Assembly (NCBI RefSeq): GCF_034093315.1
Contig: NZ_CP139300.1
Location: 806,001 to 870,000, forward strand
Length of the DNA stretch: 64,000 nucleotides
Direction of reading: 5' to 3'
From: Prochlorococcus sp. MIT 1314
GTDB lineage: Bacteria > Cyanobacteriota > Cyanobacteriia > PCC-6307 > Cyanobiaceae
The first letter of the stretch is position 1. Every line of letters begins with the position of its first letter. This document shows, in pieces, positions 50,677-57,458 of the stretch. The position numbers were made by a program, and so were the translations under genes. A model generated the notes under the pieces. It saw nothing but the letters and a program-made list of their open reading frames with translations. It searched no databases and was not told where the DNA came from.

Positions 50677-50755
50677 TTTTAATTGAATATTGATTTAAAT
50701 AAATGAGATTATCTTTACGATCATTTGAATTTTACTAAGTTAATACCTTTTTTAT

Positions 50756-50941
50756 ATGAATGATTCAGAAGAATTTAAACCTAGCCTTAAACAAATAAAT
50801 GAGGATATCAGACCTACATGGGAAGATATCAAAAAACAATCAGAAGTATTAGTTAACAAACTTGGTTGTCCTAGATCATTTGTAGGAGGGATGCTTCATG
50901 CAATAGCAAGCGACTTCTCTGATATGAAAACTTGGGAATAA
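50756..50941 (+). CDS. 61-residue soluble protein
   Basis: MNDSEEFKPSLKQINEDIRPTWEDIKKQSE followed by LVNKLGCPRSFVGGMLHAIASDFSDMKTWE. Balanced composition and a likely folded C-terminal half. Its TAA is directly followed by the ATG of the next gene. Unknown. Confidence 0.55.
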   Translation: MNDSEEFKPSLKQINEDIRPTWEDIKKQSEVLVNKLGCPRSFVGGMLHAIASDFSDMKTWE

Positions 50942-51091
50942 ATGAAAAACTTATTACTTGCACCACTTTTCAAACTATTCAACAAAAACACTTTCCTCTC
51001 ATCACTAAATCAAAACTCGTGCCCTGTTTTAGATGCTGAAGACATAAAAAAGCAAGAACAGAAAGAAGCTATTGAAAGGTTGTACCCATAA
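50942..51091 (+). CDS. 49-residue CPVLD...LYP protein
   Basis: MKNLLLAPLFKLFNKNTFLSS, then NSCPVLDAEDIKKQEQKEAIERLYP. The paralog at 54947 (TTG start) ends NSCPVLDSEEIKKQEQEDAIGKLYP with the same length. Hydrophobic start plus charged end; the C-terminal L-Y-P recalls the SLYP tails of the genes at 2886 and 13565. Immediately follows the 50756 gene. Confidence 0.62.
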   Translation: MKNLLLAPLFKLFNKNTFLSSLNQNSCPVLDAEDIKKQEQKEAIERLYP

Positions 51092-51149
51092 ACTTTTAAC
51101 AGAAATTTATCAGATCATATATACGATGTAGCACGGTCACATTGACCCC

Positions 51150-51355
51150 GTACCACCCATCACTTTCCTAAATAGTAACTTTGATGGATAATGAATTTAT
51201 ACCCAAAAAAGTTTGGATAACACGTCCTCCAAGCTTTAAAATTCGCTGAGATCCCTTGATATGACTGACATTAACTACTGGCTAATGAAAAGTGAGCCAG
51301 TCTAGCTATTACTAGGATTTCAAGAATTCTAAATTTTCTATTCACACTTTTACAG
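51150..51355 (+). repeat. EVE-5' repeat unit 7
   Basis: GTACCACCCATCACTTTCC, TAAATAGTAACTTTGATGGA, then GAGATCCCTTGAT and the remnant from ATG 51261 (MTDINYWLMKSEPV-stop), with the unchanged core CTGGCTAATGAAAAGTGAGC. The downstream part is degenerate (TTCACACTTTTACAGAC) and runs into a poly-A stretch. Confidence 0.78.
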
Positions 51356-51701
51356 ACTAAAAAAAAAAACCGATATTGCGTTCGGTTCGAAGTAATAAAA
51401 CCCGGAACTATTAATCTCTTTTGATGAATAGCCTTTAAATAACAAAGACACAAAGCACAAAAACTACATTAATTAGCAAGCTAAGTGTCTTGGAAGTAAT
51501 CTTCATTAATAAAAAAGGTTTTTGTACTCGTGTGCAGGAGTGCGGGGTTAACCTTGAAACCGCTAGGCTCAAGTCCTTACAAAAAGGACAAGTCCTTAGA
51601 CCACTTATACCGATAAAATATATTCATGACAAGTTTAGGTAACTTGATTCACTAGCCAAAAACTAATGAAAAGGAAGGTAAATTATTTAATAAATTTCTG
51701 C
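51356..51701. other. Noncoding stretch with tRNA-like inverted repeats
   Basis: Between 51525 and 51615 the composition becomes GC-richer. GTCCTT-ACAAA-AAGGAC forms a hairpin, AAGTCCTT is directly repeated, and GCGG...CCGC encloses GGTTAACC. Read on the minus strand, GTGGTCTAAGGAC followed by a 5-bp stem and 7-base loop resembles a degenerate D arm plus anticodon arm of a serine/leucine-type tRNA. No intact tRNA can be folded. Confidence 0.4.
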
Positions 51702-52172
51702 TTATAATTCTGGCTTCTCCTCCTCAACTGGCTTCTCCTCCTCAACCGGCTTCTCTTCTTCAACTGGCTTCTCCTCCTCAACTGGCTTCTCCTCCTCAAC
51801 TGGCTTCTCCTCCTCAACTGGCTTCTCCTCCTCAACTGGCTTCTCCTCCTCAACTGGCTTCTCCTCCTCAACCGGCTTCTCTTCTTCAACTGGCTTCTCC
51901 TCCTCAACCGGCTTCTCTTCTTCAACTGGCTTCTCCTCCTCAACCGGCTTCTCTTCTTCAACTGGCTTCTCCTCCTCAACCGGCTTCTCTTCTTCAACTG
52001 GCTTCTCCTCCTCAACCGGCTTCTCTTCTTCAACTGGCTTCTCCTCCTCAACCGGCTTCTCTTCTTCAACTGGCTTCTCCTCTCCTTCAGAAAACCTTCT
52101 TTTTAAAAATTCAGAAATTTTTTGGAAAAGATGCTTTAGAAATTCAAAAATTTTATACAGGAAGTTTTTCAT
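51702..52172 (-). CDS. Repeat protein with 20 tandem PVEEEK units
   Basis: 156 residues. An amphipathic, basic N-terminal helix pair (MKNFLYKIFEFLKHLF...EFLKRRF) is followed by S-E-G-E-E-K and 20 perfect P-V-E-E-E-K repeats, ending P-E-L. The DNA repeats are 18 bp, in two alternating spellings that form a 36-bp higher unit in the middle. The acidic, Pro-spaced repeat should form a stiff extended rod (TonB-like spacer). A second open frame over the repeat would encode a basic repeat but lacks the organised N terminus. Confidence 0.7.
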   Translation of the reverse strand: MKNFLYKIFEFLKHLFQKISEFLKRRFSEGEEKPVEEEKPVEEEKPVEEEKPVEEEKPVEEEKPVEEEKPVEEEKPVEEEKPVEEEKPVEEEKPVEEEKPVEEEKPVEEEKPVEEEKPVEEEKPVEEEKPVEEEKPVEEEKPVEEEKPVEEEKPEL

Positions 52173-52317
52173 AAATAAAATTCCCTATTAGTAAGGAATA
52201 AGTGCCATAAACTTTTGAGATAAAAAATTATTGCATGTTTTTTCGATCAATCAAGAAATTTTTATACAAAATTGTGTATTAGCAAAGATTAAAAAAAAGT
52301 TCTAATTATCTCCTTTA

Positions 52318-52560
52318 ACACCCATCACTTTCCTAAATAGGTACTTTGATGGATAATGAATTTATAACCAAAAAAGTTTGGATAACACGTCCTCCAAACC
52401 TTAAAAATCACCGAGATCCCTTGATATGACTGGAGAAAAGTTTTGGCTAATGAAGAGTGAGCGCGACTAGCTATAACTGAGATCTCAAGGAATCGTAATT
52501 TTTTACTCAAACTTTACTCAAACTTTTATTGATTGACAGTCGATTGCTAAAAGGCAAAAG
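52318..52560 (+). repeat. EVE-5' repeat unit 8
   Basis: ACACCCATCACTTTCCTAAATAG, GATGGATAATGAATTTATA, CCGAGATCCCTTGAT, remnant from ATG 52426 (MTGEKFWLMKSERD-stop), then GATCTCAAGGAATCGTAATT (also in unit 5), a TTACTCAAACT doublet (52503-52524) and TTGATTGACAGTCGATTGCTAAA. Confidence 0.8.
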
Positions 52561-52565
52561 GTACT

Positions 52566-52700
52566 TTATTTAAAATCTTCTTTTGTTTGATTATCATTTT
52601 CTCTTACCCAATATTCCTCATATTTTAAATTTATTTTTTGATAATCTAATGCGTTCATATTCTTGTCGAGTATGGCAAAAGGAGAATTAGTAAATTTCAT
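52566..52700 (-). CDS. 44-residue protein following DUF4278
   Basis: MKFTNSPFAILDKNMNALDYQKIN, then YEEYWVRENDNQTKEDFK. Intact relative of the start-less ORF at 31705. Conserved elements: N/H-P-F near the start, A-L-D, and Y-W-x-R-E. It lies 55 bases after the DUF4278 gene on the same strand, presumably in one operon under the conserved leader. Confidence 0.55.
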   Translation of the reverse strand: MKFTNSPFAILDKNMNALDYQKINLKYEEYWVRENDNQTKEDFK

Positions 52701-52755
52701 AGCATAGTACCTCTAAAAAATGGTTTATTAAATATCTAATAGATATGAGATTTAT

Positions 52756-52857
52756 TTATCTCAAGTAACTAGAACCTCTATAATTAAGCTTTATTCTTTT
52801 CTCTTCTTGGCTTTTGCAATATACGAAAGATTTGCCGTTAAAATACATGTTTACCAT
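52756..52857 (-). CDS. DUF4278-like small protein
   Basis: 33 residues: MVNMYFNGKSFVYCKSQEEK then RIKLNYRGSSYLR. Paralog of the 31863 gene with the same core (K-L-x-Y-R-G-x-x-Y-L). Preceded by CTAGGAGC as RBS and the conserved leader. One Cys retained (VYCK). Confidence 0.65.
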   Translation of the reverse strand: MVNMYFNGKSFVYCKSQEEKRIKLNYRGSSYLR

Positions 52858-52876
52858 GATGCAGCTCCTAGGCTTG

Positions 52877-52975
52877 CTCAAGTCCCCGTCCTATGGCTTG
52901 AGTCGTACTGCGGTCTATCAAATGGTAGATCGGACGATTTGGTAGCATTTACTACACTTTATTTATAGAGTATTT
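52877..52975 (-). promoter_or_regulatory. Conserved structured 5' leader of DUF4278 gene (copy B)
   Basis: 52877-52940 matches 31984-32047 at 59 of 64 bases. The pairing sets (CGTCC/GGACG; CTA/TAG; TCAAG/CTTGA) are preserved while loop bases change. Upstream GTAG-N6-CTAC (about 52943-52956) has different inner bases from copy A, but the arms are kept. Confidence 0.6.
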
Positions 52976-53008
52976 ATACTCAGTTGTCAACCCTTAAGAT
53001 TAAAATTC

Positions 53009-53191
53009 TCAGTCGCAATAGACTAAACAATGCTGATTAGTTGGATGTTCTCTACATTCCCTCTTCCAATAGTCTTCAAATAAATGGTTATCTCTATCAA
53101 GATTTCTTGTTATTTCTTCCATTCTGTTTCCAGCATAATTAAATGCTTTTAGGTATCTTGGAAGGATTGTGAATTGATTGAATAGTTTCAT
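53009..53191 (-). CDS. MKL...HC-YCD family small protein
   Basis: 60 residues: MKLFNQFTILPRYLKAFNYAG, a charged helix, and DYWKRECREHPTNQHCLVYCD. Shares start and Cys/His-rich end with the 34940 gene. Two GGAGG sites precede the ATG (near 53196-53200 and 53220-53226 on the minus strand). Possible small metal-binding or disulfide-bonded protein. Confidence 0.73.
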   Translation of the reverse strand: MKLFNQFTILPRYLKAFNYAGNRMEEITRNLDRDNHLFEDYWKRECREHPTNQHCLVYCD

Positions 53192-53642
53192 TTAGACCTC
53201 CTAGATCTATACTTATATTGTCCTCCTATAGCCTTGAAATTTATAGGTCGGTTTGAGGAACTATTAGGTACGGGCAGAGGTATATATTTTGAATCAAAAA
53301 ATACTAAAGCAGTCCTAAAATTAATACATGGTTGTCATGAGGCAGTTGCAGGGATACAACTGAAGCCAACCATAAATTATTAGAGATCAATTCAAGATTT
53401 AAAACACACTCATTATTTAAAAAGAAATCTTCTCCACTTTAGATAAAACTAAAATAAATCAGGATTTGAAAACAATGTAATCATAGATACCAACAGGTAT
53501 TTAGCTAATTGATTATATATTTAACACACGAGTTAACCCGTTCCAATTTGTTGACTCTGAGGTTTTACCGTTGATTCCTTATCTTCTGAAAGTTGTTCCT
53601 TGCAGCTTTAGATTAAAAAACGGTCTTTATTTAATCTAAACC
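53192..53642. other. Leader of the 53009 gene and empty spacer
   Basis: The first 70-130 bases (minus strand) resemble the leader of the 34940 gene (GTGACAACC/ATGACAACC, TTTCAAG-GCT, AGGAGGA, AGGAGGT). Beyond about 53340 I see no ORF, only AT-rich spacer with a T-poor GC patch at 53530-53600. Confidence 0.45.
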
Positions 53643-53780
53643 ATGCAAAAGAAAATCGTAAAAAAATATGCTGAATTAATGCATCAGGCGCAACAAGCTA
53701 CTGGAAGAAAAGAAGCAGTTGGACTAATACATAAAGCAGCAAAGTTAAAAACTAAATTTGATAATTACGAGATGATGTGA
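53643..53780 (+). CDS. 45-residue basic helical protein
   Basis: MQKKIVKKYAELMHQAQQATGRKEAVGLIHKAAKLKTKFDNYEMM. The same C-terminal end (K-F-E-N-Y-E-M-I-stop) survives as a fragment at 54212-54238, so the family once had another copy. Likely a two-helix soluble peptide. Confidence 0.58.
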   Translation: MQKKIVKKYAELMHQAQQATGRKEAVGLIHKAAKLKTKFDNYEMM

Positions 53781-53810
53781 TCATCTACAAAGCAATTTTC
53801 CCAAATAAGA

Positions 53811-53972
53811 ATGTCATTATTTAATAAATTCTCGATTAAAGATATCATTCCCTCAAGCAAAGAGGCATATCAAAAAGAACTCAAGAACAACGGTGTGGGT
53901 TCACAAATAGGTAAGTCATTATTTAATAAATTCTCGATTAAAGATTTTTCCTTCAATATTTCCAACAGATAA
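53811..53972 (+). CDS. 53-residue protein with internal duplication
   Basis: The segment S-L-F-N-K-F-S-I-K-D occurs at residues 2-11 and 36-45, encoded by a perfect 30-base direct repeat (53814-53843 and 53916-53945). Between lies SSKEAYQKELKNNGVGSQIGK. It may be a recent in-frame duplication or an expanded remnant of another gene. Confidence 0.45.
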   Translation: MSLFNKFSIKDIIPSSKEAYQKELKNNGVGSQIGKSLFNKFSIKDFSFNISNR

Positions 53973-54018
53973 GCGTAATTTATAAAGGGGTACCGTCATG
54001 ATATATAGAGGAAAGGGG

Positions 54019-54240
54019 TACACTTTCCTAAATAGAAACTTTGATGGATAATAAATTCATATTCAAAGAAGTTACCCAAACTTTACTCAAACCCTATATA
54101 TTCGCCGAGATCCTATGGTACAACAGGAACCTAGCTACTGGCTAATGAAAAGTGAGCCTTGAGTTATTGCAAGGGTTTTAGAGAACTGATAATTTGATTG
54201 ACTAGCAAAATAAATTCGAGAACTACGAGATGATTTAGTT
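54019..54240 (+). repeat. EVE-5' repeat unit 9 plus gene-end fragment
   Basis: ACACTTTCCTAAATAG, TTTGATGGATAATAAATTCATA, a CAAACTTTACTCAAAC doublet (54077-54092), then the remnant EPSYWLMKSEP-stop (54127-54162) with the unchanged core CTGGCTAATGAAAAGTGAGC. At 54212-54238 a 9-codon end (KFENYEMI-stop) matches the 53643 protein. Confidence 0.75.
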
Positions 54241-54290
54241 TGATATTGTTTGACGAACAATCTAATATGGGTTGAATTATTAATAGAGAT

Positions 54291-54500
54291 ATGAAAATTT
54301 TAGTTTTACTTAGTTTAATTTCTAGTACTTTTTTCCCTGTATTTGCAGAAGGTCATAAGAAGTATAAAGATGAAGACTTTGATAAAATTAAACTTATGAA
54401 AATTGAATATTTAAATAAAAAAATTGATTGCGTAAAAGCTTCTAGTAATTTTAAGGAAATGAAGAAATGCTGGAAAAAAAGAAAAAAGAAGAAGTTGTAG
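54291..54500 (+). CDS. 69-residue exported Lys-rich protein
   Basis: Signal peptide MKILVLLSLISSTFFPVFA with cleavage after F-A. The mature 50 residues are highly basic (EGHKKYKDEDFDKIKLMKIEY...CWKKRKKKKL), with two Cys 15 residues apart (DCVKASSNFKEMKKC). A cationic, possibly disulfide-bonded periplasmic or secreted peptide, with antimicrobial-like properties by composition only. Confidence 0.6.
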   Translation: MKILVLLSLISSTFFPVFAEGHKKYKDEDFDKIKLMKIEYLNKKIDCVKASSNFKEMKKCWKKRKKKKL

Positions 54501-54511
54501 TCTTTTACTGA

Positions 54512-54554
54512 TTGACAGTCGATCTAAAATAAGTAGCAATTAGCTCCTTTATTT
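54512..54554 (+). promoter_or_regulatory. Promoter-hairpin block before the 54555 gene
   Basis: TTGACAGTCGATCTAAAATA, then GTAGC-AATTA-GCTCC, TTTATTT and ATG. Same order as at 41.3, 44.8 and 47.8 kb. TTGACA fits -35 and the CAATTA or TAAAAT hexamer could act as -10. Confidence 0.5.
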
Positions 54555-54950
54555 ATGAAGTTAAAAAATATTTTAAAAACTACTGGGGCACTTCATATTT
54601 TATTGGGATTATTAATTATTTTCCTACTGATTTTTTCTGTGGAAACTATTGTAGGCAAAGCTTCAACTGAAACATTGCTTCTTGTTAGAGGTACTGCAGA
54701 TGTTGTAGCAGCTAGTAATTTAGGAATTGGTTGTTTATTGATTATTTGTAGTTCCATAAGAGATAAAGCCTCTTTAAGAAAAGTTGTATCAGGTGAATTA
54801 GCTTTGATGTTTTGTTTCTTAGCAGTAGCTCTATTCAATACTTTTAACGCTGGGACAATTGTTGATGGAGGACCTCCTCCGCCTTTTTGGATTGTTTTAA
54901 TAGTGAATCCTCTTTTATGTATTTATGGATTAGTTAACAATAAAAATTGA
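54555..54950 (+). CDS. Four-helix membrane protein, unknown
   Basis: 131 residues, four hydrophobic segments (GALHILLGLLIIFLLIF; AASNLGIGCLLIICSSI; LALMFCFLAVALFNTF; FWIVLIVNPLLCIYGL) and a loop VDGGPPPP before the last helix. DUF4345/DoxX-like topology but no matching motif. A dead copy of its 3' third lies at 38675. ATG follows the repeat's T-run directly. Confidence 0.62.
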   Translation: MKLKNILKTTGALHILLGLLIIFLLIFSVETIVGKASTETLLLVRGTADVVAASNLGIGCLLIICSSIRDKASLRKVVSGELALMFCFLAVALFNTFNAGTIVDGGPPPPFWIVLIVNPLLCIYGLVNNKN

Positions 54951-55096
54951 AACTCCAACTCCTCCCACCACTTTTCAAACTATTCAATACAAGCACTTTC
55001 CTCTCATCAATAAATCACAACTCTTGCCCTGTTTTAGATTCTGAGGAAATAAAAAAGCAAGAACAAGAAGATGCTATTGGGAAGTTATATCCATAA
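54947..55096 (+). CDS. 49-residue CPVLD...LYP protein
   Basis: TTG start overlapping the previous stop by 4 bases (TTGA). MKLQLLPPLFKLFNTSTFLSS, then NSCPVLDSEEIKKQEQEDAIGKLYP. Same length as the 50942 paralog. Its coupling to a membrane-protein gene differs from the context of the other copy. Convergent stop-to-stop with the phosphoesterase operon. Confidence 0.6.
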   Translation: MKLQLLPPLFKLFNTSTFLSSINHNSCPVLDSEEIKKQEQEDAIGKLYP

Positions 55097-55098
55097 TT

Positions 55099-55818
55099 TT
55101 ATATCTTTCCAAATCCCTTAATTCTTTTTTCTGATTTATATCCTGCTTGTACGAATTGAGTATTATCAGTCCCTACATCATAAAGAGTATAATTTTTTCC
55201 TGCCCCAATACCAATAACAGCTTTTTGTGGAACTTTCTGCTCTTTCTTACGATTTCCATTTAAATCTTTTACTTCAGAATTAACAGTTCCCTCTGTCAAT
55301 TCCAAATGAAACTGTTGTTTGCTTCTTGCAGTAAATAATCTGTTTACCTGAAGACGTGTAAGTCGATCAAGGAGTGTCAGTGGGGGGGTATCTAGTGTTA
55401 AATTTTCGCCAATATCTTTTGAGCTTCCGTGAATTAAACCACAATCAAGTTCAACAAATCCAAATTGAAGTGCTGCTATCCAATCAAGAAATGATTTGTC
55501 TACAGCATTCGCAAGAGACTTAACTACTTCTTCACCCTTATTTATTCTCAAAGCTTCAGCTCTTTGATCCCCACGGTAACCACTTTCCAATAGGATTTGT
55601 TCTTCCCACCAACCATATATACACCATGGTTGTAAATCATTACTTTTTGGATTAATTAACCTATGGAGAAGCCTATTACAGTTTTTTTCAGGACCTATCA
55701 TATCCCCCAAAACAAAAAGAGTTATATTACCTGGAGTTTTTTTTAAGTCTTTTTGAATAAGTTCATAAGTATCTAGATCCCCTTTAAGACCACTTACGAG
55801 TGCCCAGCGTTCTATCAT
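55099..55818 (-). CDS. Metallophosphoesterase-like protein, degenerate
   Basis: 239 residues. WALVSGLKGDLDTYELIQKDL, LFVLGDMIGPEKNCNRLL and LIHGSSKDIGEN follow the layout of the calcineurin-like phosphoesterase next to it, but the first D-x-H is replaced by S-G-L-K and the late G-H-T-H is missing. Metal binding is therefore doubtful. Overlaps the upstream gene by 4 bases. Perhaps a regulatory or inactive partner. Confidence 0.65.
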   Translation of the reverse strand: MIERWALVSGLKGDLDTYELIQKDLKKTPGNITLFVLGDMIGPEKNCNRLLHRLINPKSNDLQPWCIYGWWEEQILLESGYRGDQRAEALRINKGEEVVKSLANAVDKSFLDWIAALQFGFVELDCGLIHGSSKDIGENLTLDTPPLTLLDRLTRLQVNRLFTARSKQQFHLELTEGTVNSEVKDLNGNRKKEQKVPQKAVIGIGAGKNYTLYDVGTDNTQFVQAGYKSEKRIKGFGKI

Positions 55819-56630
55819 CTTTCACAAACATGAGATGCATCTTCAGCTTGTTCTGCAAATTCGAATCCATTTTTTAAACGCCATGCAAAAATCGGAGGAA
55901 GACCGGCATCTATTATTGCTTTACACGTAAGTTCAAGATCATATTCCACTTCCCTAATTTTTACTTCATTTGTGACTTCGTTATGGACAACATAAGTAGC
56001 TTTAGTTCCTCCATGCCTTGGCTCTCCTACTGAACCTGCATTTACTATTCTTCGCATCGGCAATTGAATTTCTTTTTCTTGAATATCTTTGGGGACAGCG
56101 TTTTTGATTTTTACAGCAATTGAACCATCTGCTAATTCGCGAATATAAGGTTGATGAGTATGACCACAAAATAGAATCTCTGCTCTGGCATTTTCAACTC
56201 TCTCAAGAGCTGCAAATGCATCCATATCGGGTAGAAGATATTCATGTTGACTATTAGGACTACCATGAACAAAAAGACATTTATCTTTACGTATTGAGTA
56301 GGGTAGATTAGCTAGATAATCCTTATTTTCTTTAGTTAATTTATCCGTAGTCCATTGATGAGCAAAATGACCTCTCTTTTCAGCAAGCTGAGAAGGATAA
56401 CTACAATCGCAAGCATCTAATCCATCAACAACGTCTTCGTCCCAACATCCCAGACAAGTAGGAATTTTTTTATCTCTTATTAACTCAATAACCTCATTAG
56501 GTTGAGGACCATAACCCACTAGATCTCCAAGACAGGTAATATTTGTAATTCCTTGGAGTTCAATATCTTTTAAGACAGCCTCTACTGCAGGTAAATTTGC
56601 ATGTAAGCATGAGATGACAGCTTGATTCAT
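55815..56630 (-). CDS. Calcineurin-like metallophosphoesterase (YfcE type)
   Basis: 271 residues. AVISCLHANLPAVEAVL (D-x-H motif changed to C-L-H), CLGDLVGYGPQP (G-D), FVHGSPN and FCGHTHQPY (G-H-T-H) are visible. This group contains diadenosine-tetraphosphatase-like and cyclic-nucleotide phosphodiesterase-like enzymes. Middle gene of a three-gene operon behind the CobW-like GTPase, with an 8-base gap upstream. Confidence 0.85.
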   Translation of the reverse strand: MNQAVISCLHANLPAVEAVLKDIELQGITNITCLGDLVGYGPQPNEVIELIRDKKIPTCLGCWDEDVVDGLDACDCSYPSQLAEKRGHFAHQWTTDKLTKENKDYLANLPYSIRKDKCLFVHGSPNSQHEYLLPDMDAFAALERVENARAEILFCGHTHQPYIRELADGSIAVKIKNAVPKDIQEKEIQLPMRRIVNAGSVGEPRHGGTKATYVVHNEVTNEVKIREVEYDLELTCKAIIDAGLPPIFAWRLKNGFEFAEQAEDASHVCER

Positions 56631-56637
56631 TTTTAAA

Positions 56638-57420
56638 TTAACGGCGAGCAGTTTGTAGTTGTGAATTTCTAAGTGAAGTTTGATGATGATCTAGTACAGC
56701 TTCATTAAGAAGACAATTATGAATCGTTGATTTTATTGACTCGAAGTTTAAATTTTTCCCTTGTATAACAATTTCAGAACATCTTTCTGGTCTTCCATTA
56801 AGAGGGGCAACTTGGTTTAATGTTTGATATTGAGATCCTTGCTGACTAACTATCCAGTTAAACAAGATGTAACGCCCATCCGGCAAGTTCATTAATGCTT
56901 TTGCTCTATATACATCCCCATAAGCACCATTAACTAATTCAAACCAAAAAGTATTCAAGCTTGCAGGATCCCAAATATGCTTTTTAAGATCAAGGCTTAT
57001 TGATTCAATTGCTCTAAAATCTAAAGTATCTTTAATTGATAATTCTGGATCTCTACCAAAATGAAGATATCTATTTGGCTGGAGATTATATTTTTCAAGT
57101 TCATTAATAATTCTCAGATCAACCCCATTAATACCTTGAGATTTAGGTATAAAAAATTGTGGAAATTCAATAATAATTAAAATGTTTTCTTTATCTTTCT
57201 CTGATATTGAGTTTGAAATAGATAAGTCTAATAAGTTAGGAATTTGATCTTTCAAAAAAGCAAAATCAATTTTTGAATTTATAGCTTGCTCTAAATTAAT
57301 TTCGGAATACCCTCCAAGACGTAAGTAACCACAATTACCAGAATAATTCTTAAAAGTATTTAGTATCCAATTTGTCTTACCGCATCCCGGCGACCCTGAT
57401 ATTAACCAAACTTGACTCAT
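56638..57420 (-). CDS. CobW/COG0523-type GTPase, likely zinc-related
   Basis: 260 residues, shorter than the usual 320-400. Walker A is GSPGCGKT (about 9-16); IIIEFPQ stands where the family has I-x-E-x-S-G. The C-terminal CobW domain is seen in RPERCSEIVIQGKNLNFESIKSTIHNCL. The C-x-C-C metal motif is not evident. COG0523 proteins act as metal chaperones or zinc-limitation GTPases. A Zur/Fur-like box 39 bases upstream fits this role. Confidence 0.78.
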   Translation of the reverse strand: MSQVWLISGSPGCGKTNWILNTFKNYSGNCGYLRLGGYSEINLEQAINSKIDFAFLKDQIPNLLDLSISNSISEKDKENILIIIEFPQFFIPKSQGINGVDLRIINELEKYNLQPNRYLHFGRDPELSIKDTLDFRAIESISLDLKKHIWDPASLNTFWFELVNGAYGDVYRAKALMNLPDGRYILFNWIVSQQGSQYQTLNQVAPLNGRPERCSEIVIQGKNLNFESIKSTIHNCLLNEAVLDHHQTSLRNSQLQTARR

Positions 57421-57458
57421 GAAAAATACTAACTTATGTATAAAATTTACACCAATAT

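Noticed and set aside
51683-52069. 128-codon open frame of basic KKRSRL/RRRSQL repeats on the minus strand
   Set aside because: It is the +1 frame of the PVEEEK repeat gene; it is open only because the 18-base repeat is a multiple of three, and it lacks an organised N terminus.
51716-52084. Tandem 18-base repeats as a CRISPR array
   Set aside because: Units are contiguous with no unique spacers and encode a regular peptide; no cas genes are nearby.
52325-52510. 61-residue minus-strand ORF through repeat unit 8 (also 51271-51453 and 57560-57748)
   Set aside because: These are antisense openings of the EVE repeat; they recur only because the repeat recurs, and are broken in other copies.
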